NCBI GenBank assembly: GCA_024243835.1 | Contig: JALPMN010000471.1 | Coordinates: forward strand, 1 to 10,084 | Origin: Enteropsectra breve | Lineage: Eukaryota; Microsporidia | Length of the DNA stretch: 10,084 nt | Reading direction: 5' to 3' | In this document: positions 6,696 through 10,084 of the stretch, in pieces | How the letters are laid out: the number at the start of each line of letters is the position of its first letter | How positions within the stretch are numbered: position 1 is the stretch's first letter | Position numbers and translations under genes: made by a program | Notes under the pieces: model-generated | What the model was told of the DNA's origin: nothing | What the model saw: only the letters and a program-made list of their open reading frames with translations | Database searches by the model: none

Positions 6696-9176
6696 CTAAT
6701 AGCCTTTATTATTGCTTTTTAGCTTTATCTTTTCTTTAATCTTCTCCACCACTTGTCTGGGAATAAAAGCTGTTAGTTTGCTTTTGATTTGATTAGGTTG
6801 ATAACATCCTTTCTTCAAAATCTCAATATAGTGCTTCCCACTCCTCTCCAGTTCCATGTATGGGTTCCAGCTTTCTCCAGATTTATCCCGCTCATCCAGC
6901 TTGTCACACCAGGCATATGCACACTGAAGTGTCCATTTCTTAAAGGTATCCTTTGCTATTTGGTAGATACCCATTTCCCATTTACCGAAATGATCCTTAT
7001 GGTAATTAAGCTCAGAATTATTGATTTGGACGAAATTATTAGACTCGTTTATTAATTCTGTGATATAATCGGCCAGGCCGCAACCAAACTGCTCGGAGAA
7101 ATGTGCTCTCCCTGTATTGAGCAGATAAAATGCATCATCCCTTTGAGAAAGATACTTGAATATGTGCTTGTACTCGTTGAAGCTGCAGCCATTAAAGCCA
7201 ATCATATTGAGACACTTTAGAAGCAGCATAATGCGCGCTTTATTTGCACCTGCGTATCTTTTGCATCCCATTTCGAAAATTTTGATGAAATTGTGGCGCA
7301 CAAAAAGCGAAGTATTACCGCATTGCTCAAAGTAAAGTCCAAGTCTCGGCAAATCTGCGAAAAACTCTGCTGTGGAAATTATTTTTTCAACTGCCTCTTC
7401 ATCTAACATTTTTATTATATCCATGTTGGTACATTCAAATATCAGGAGTGCAATTTTGCCATAATCTCTATTTTTCATGTGCTCCATACAGGTTTTTTCT
7501 ATTTTATTAACAGAAATACCATTCCATAATCCTATTTTGTTGTAAATTTGTTCGACAGTTTTATATTTTTTCCGGACAGCATAATTTTTAAAATTCAAAA
7601 ATTTCGTCAGCTTCAATTGCGCAGTAAAAAAGAATTCGGCTAGGTGATTCTTCATTCTTTCATCGACAAGCTTAAAAAGCTCTTTAACATTATCTCGGTA
7701 AAAACAGTGGCGCATTAGCATGCTTATATGCTCACGCCTGTCATCATTAACCCACTCTTTCATCATTTTCTCACTATTCCCAGTAAGCGTGTGACTTTTG
7801 TCTAAGAGAACATTCACAAAATAATACTCTTTTGTTCCAGCTACTATGTTCATTACTTCCTGCTCAACTGCATATTCAAAGATGTCATAGTAAAGACGGT
7901 CATCATTCAGACATTCTTCCAGTATTTTGGCACAAATGAAATCATATACAAACCAGGGATGTTCTTCGACAGTATCCTGTTGTTGGCCACTCGAATAGAA
8001 GTCAGCAAGAAAGTCAATCATAAACTGATTTTTGGGAATATGCTCATGTTTTGTAAGGCATTGTACTTTGGCGGCGAAGCATTTATCAATCATACGCTTC
8101 AAGAAGGATCTTAATTCCTCTAAGCCTGAATGTTTTATGCAATAACTGATGCTTTTTGTCAGTGCTAAGCATTTTTGCTCATGTTCTATCCATCCTGTGG
8201 CTGTAGTGAGCTTGCGCTCAAGCAAAGAAATATAGGAAATTTTTTCAGGGAGTATTTCTGATATTTTTTCGATGTTCCAGTACGCGTCTGTGCACAGGGC
8301 TGAGTAAATTAAATCTACAATTACTTCTTTGGTGGCACACAATCCTATAAATTTGTTATTAACAACCTTTAAAGTTTTCAAATAATGGGTGCTGGTGCTG
8401 GCATGTATTTTTAGATTATAAATAAAGTCTTCAGGTTTATTTTCTGTGAAAAAATTCACCAATAGAACCCTAATGATTTGTTCGTGTTTAGTATCTTTTG
8501 TCGCATACCTTTCAACTGCTTCCAGTAAAGCATCCATTGTGTCGCATGGGGTTTTAAGAATATAATAAACAATTTTAAAGTCGTTAATGGCTTCTTCTTT
8601 GTATTCTTTTTTGGCACAAATTATTTTCTCTAATACAGAACACATTTCATATGTATGACTCTTTAGAGTCTTTAGATTCTTGATGGCTTTTTTCAAAATT
8701 TCCAAATTTTCAAAGTTGTCCTCTGATAATAGGAAATTAAAAATATTACTTTTAAGAACCCTGTAGATAAGATCTATAAACTCCGGATAGAAACTGGCTT
8801 GGTCAGTAATAATGGGAAAAACCGTTTCTTTTATAAGAGATGTAATGTTTATAGATGTGACTTCTTGGCAAATGGGGCACTTTAGGATACTTTTATCAGT
8901 TTGTTCATATATCCATTCAATTATACAGCTCTTGTGGTAGAAATGCGGATTTATCGGATTCTTGCAGCTAATAAGATCTGTTGGAAAGGAACAGCACTTT
9001 TTCTCTGCCACTGGAATGCTTGGACTCACACATTCTTCAAGACAAATGCCGCAGTCTGTACTTTCTTCGGATTCGGATTCCTGTTGGCCGACCGGCTCAA
9101 CAATCTTGTTTACTGCATCGGCATCAAGAAATGTCTCTGTAGCTGCACAAAACAGACATAACGGAAGGAATCGCAT
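6696..9176 (-). CDS. predicted secreted RING-H2 protein, probable E3 ubiquitin ligase
   Basis: This is an 826-residue protein. The first residues (RFLPLCLFCAA, 2-12) form a short signal peptide with a plausible cleavage after A11/A12. An acidic stretch (ESESEE, 33-38) leads into a complete C3H2C3 RING: C42-x2-C45, C71, H78-x2-H81-x2-C84, W88 and C100-P-I-C103. The HFYHKSCIIEWI core is typical of RING-H2 domains, which recruit ubiquitin-charged E2 enzymes. The C71-H78 loop is longer than usual and extra cysteines lie at 49, 61 and 62. The roughly 720-residue body is helical, with no transmembrane segment, and the tail is Lys-rich. It shares ordered blocks with the convergent 848-residue protein: FVYD (409-412), VA (445-446) followed by EYY, MRH (488-490), EY...FKYL (668-676) and FIPR (804-807), plus YAWCDK at 754-759. 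The start is the only one giving a signal peptide. Secretion into the host cell is inferred, and no substrate can be named. Confidence 0.88.
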   Translation of the reverse strand: MRFLPLCLFCAATETFLDADAVNKIVEPVGQQESESEESTDCGICLEECVSPSIPVAEKKCCSFPTDLISCKNPINPHFYHKSCIIEWIYEQTDKSILKCPICQEVTSINITSLIKETVFPIITDQASFYPEFIDLIYRVLKSNIFNFLLSEDNFENLEILKKAIKNLKTLKSHTYEMCSVLEKIICAKKEYKEEAINDFKIVYYILKTPCDTMDALLEAVERYATKDTKHEQIIRVLLVNFFTENKPEDFIYNLKIHASTSTHYLKTLKVVNNKFIGLCATKEVIVDLIYSALCTDAYWNIEKISEILPEKISYISLLERKLTTATGWIEHEQKCLALTKSISYCIKHSGLEELRSFLKRMIDKCFAAKVQCLTKHEHIPKNQFMIDFLADFYSSGQQQDTVEEHPWFVYDFICAKILEECLNDDRLYYDIFEYAVEQEVMNIVAGTKEYYFVNVLLDKSHTLTGNSEKMMKEWVNDDRREHISMLMRHCFYRDNVKELFKLVDERMKNHLAEFFFTAQLKLTKFLNFKNYAVRKKYKTVEQIYNKIGLWNGISVNKIEKTCMEHMKNRDYGKIALLIFECTNMDIIKMLDEEAVEKIISTAEFFADLPRLGLYFEQCGNTSLFVRHNFIKIFEMGCKRYAGANKARIMLLLKCLNMIGFNGCSFNEYKHIFKYLSQRDDAFYLLNTGRAHFSEQFGCGLADYITELINESNNFVQINNSELNYHKDHFGKWEMGIYQIAKDTFKKWTLQCAYAWCDKLDERDKSGESWNPYMELERSGKHYIEILKKGCYQPNQIKSKLTAFIPRQVVEKIKEKIKLKSNNKGY
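6705..6710 (-). terminator. possible poly(A) signal inside the last codons
   Basis: On the minus strand, AATAAA is embedded in the final codons of the 826-residue gene (N-N-K), ending six bases before its TAG stop. Given the 146-bp convergent spacer, the two large genes' transcripts may overlap at their 3' ends. The hexamer may also be chance. Confidence 0.25.
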
Positions 9177-9185
9177 TTAACGGTA
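9177..9185 (-). promoter_or_regulatory. weak CC-containing motif at the start of the 826-residue gene
   Basis: On the minus strand, TACCGTTAA runs directly into the ATG, preceded by A/T runs (9192-9215). It has only two Cs where the other two starts have three or four, so it is a weak variant of the CCC-like motif. Confidence 0.35.
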
Positions 9186-9796
9186 GTAAATTAAAAAATT
9201 TTTTAAAAATTTGATCTTAAATCGATAAGCAGAATCATCAAAGAAAGGCGGAATTACTTTGGCATATTCCGTGTTTTTATACAGAAATACCAATCTAGAA
9301 GTCTTGATTATAAACCGACAAATTGGTAATCACAAAATGATGCTTGCAAGATGTTAACAAAATTTTTAAATTTAAACTGATGAATCAAAAGTTTTGCTAT
9401 GCGCTGTACATTCGAATTATCACCTCAAGATTAAACTTATTATAATAAACTCCTAAGTGTAATAACAATTCCGACTTTCTCTGATAGTAATAATGATGTC
9501 TAGAAATTAGTGCAAATGAAATATTTTACAGATCTGAAATCAAATTCTTTTATTTTGCGTCTATAGCCTGCCGGCCATCTTGGAATAAAAATACATCTTA
9601 AAAAGTTTTCGTTTTTAAGGAAGATTATACTTTTGTATAATGAAGGCTATAAAAAGATAGTCAGTTGCTAAAAACGGATTTGTCTTTTGTTCTTTTGAGT
9701 CGCATAAATTTATTGCCAGTGGATGTAAAGTTGTGAAATATGGAATTTCTAAGCTCACTTCAAATGCTTTCTGTTAAAAGAAAGTATTCATAGAGT
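9186..9796. other. AT-rich intergenic tract, no gene seen
   Basis: These roughly 610 bases between the start of the 826-residue gene and the stop of the right-edge gene have stops in all frames and no long ORF. I see no tRNA-like or rRNA-like segment and no clear repeat. It should contain the promoter of the 826-residue gene and the 3' end of the neighbour, both on the minus strand. Confidence 0.5.
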
Positions 9797-10084
9797 TTAA
9801 CTAAAATCTTTCTTTTTCAGTCCACGAAAGACATCTAGCGGCAGCACTGTCGTTTCATTTAAGATATTTTTGTACGTCACAGGATTCATATGCTTTATTT
9901 CACGTAGACTGTCCAAACTGAGAGAAATCAAGCTTTTAAATGGTGAGGTTACTCTTGGAGACGTAATCTCGTTGTATATTTCAATAAAGTTTGTTGTAGA
10001 AATTTTATAATAAAGTATTTTTGGACTACACTTGAATTTAGCCAACACCATGTGCTCCCTGTATTCTTGGAGCGCAACAGCAAC
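9797..10084 (-). CDS. C-terminal end of an unidentified protein, truncated by window edge
   Basis: The frame is open from the right edge, where the codons before the ATG at 10051 read V-A-V-A-L-Q-E-Y-R-E-H, down to the TAA at 9799-9797, so about 95 C-terminal residues are visible and the start lies outside. The last 45 residues read like a small helical box: SLISLSLDSLREI, a linker, then LPLDVFRGL. This recalls the pattern of SOCS boxes (S-L...L...IR, then LPLP...L) or of an F-box-like/PRANC tail with its LP-[DE]. Both are adaptor motifs for cullin ubiquitin ligases and often end ankyrin-repeat proteins. This is a weak resemblance, and no upstream repeats are in view to support it. I cannot name the family; a real gene is likely because the frame stays open to the edge and its composition is protein-like. 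Confidence 0.5.
   Translation of the reverse strand, partial: VAVALQEYREHMVLAKFKCSPKILYYKISTTNFIEIYNEITSPRVTSPFKSLISLSLDSLREIKHMNPVTYKNILNETTVLPLDVFRGLKKKDFS

Noticed and set aside
8901..9180. Two plus-strand ORFs of 72-86 codons opposite the RING region
   Set aside because: They are antisense shadows of the RING-coding sequence, which carries a clear domain on the other strand.
9797..10051. FIEIYNE in the right-edge protein, recalling the kinesin motor motif F-x-EIYNE
   Set aside because: No other kinesin motif (P-loop, switch I or II) is near, and the sequence after it does not fit a motor domain; a short chance match is likely.

Overview
The window looks like part of a microsporidian nuclear genome; the genus cannot be read from it. 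The evidence is as follows. The coding regions are long, intronless and AT-rich. Short C-rich motifs sit directly against start codons: CCC abuts the ATG of the minus-strand gene starting at 2237, and TACCCCTA precedes the ATG at 4003. This is the 'CCC-like' promoter layout with almost no 5' UTR known from microsporidia. A poly(A) signal overlaps a stop codon (TGAATAAA at 6547-6554). Two large proteins have N-terminal signal peptides and RING-type zinc-binding motifs, a style of predicted host-exposed protein known from microsporidian lineage-specific families. Bacterial signals such as operons and Shine-Dalgarno sites in useful places are absent.

Layout. At 3-1046 (+) lies the 3' end of a multi-pass membrane protein gene whose start is outside the window. 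It converges on 1287-2237 (-), a 316-residue protein with an N-terminal membrane anchor and a luminal or extracellular-type domain in which I see a degenerate ubiquitin-specific-protease-like order of motifs without the catalytic residues. A long AT-rich intergenic tract (2238-4002) follows. It holds imperfect repeats, one dubious 66-codon ORF and no recognisable RNA gene. Then come two large convergent genes, 4003-6549 (+, 848 aa) and 6696-9176 (-, 826 aa), with 146 bp between their stops. Another empty AT-rich stretch (9177-9796) separates them from the 3' end of a minus-strand gene (9797-10084) that runs off the right edge.

The two large genes appear to be diverged paralogues. Both encode a signal peptide, an N-terminal RING-type region and a long all-helical body, and several short blocks match in the same order at a nearly constant offset of about 25 residues. 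The minus-strand copy keeps a complete C3H2C3 RING. The plus-strand copy keeps only one of the two zinc sites, a 'half RING'. An identical hexapeptide, YAWCDK, occurs in both, but at positions that do not fit the collinear alignment.

How the genes may work together (inference): a secreted RING protein, a secreted relative with a crippled RING, a membrane-anchored USP-like pseudoenzyme and possibly a SOCS- or F-box-like C-terminal tail at the right edge would make this a locus concerned with ubiquitin, probably the host's. Only the RING of the 826-residue protein is well supported. The other links are by-eye readings that need profile searches.
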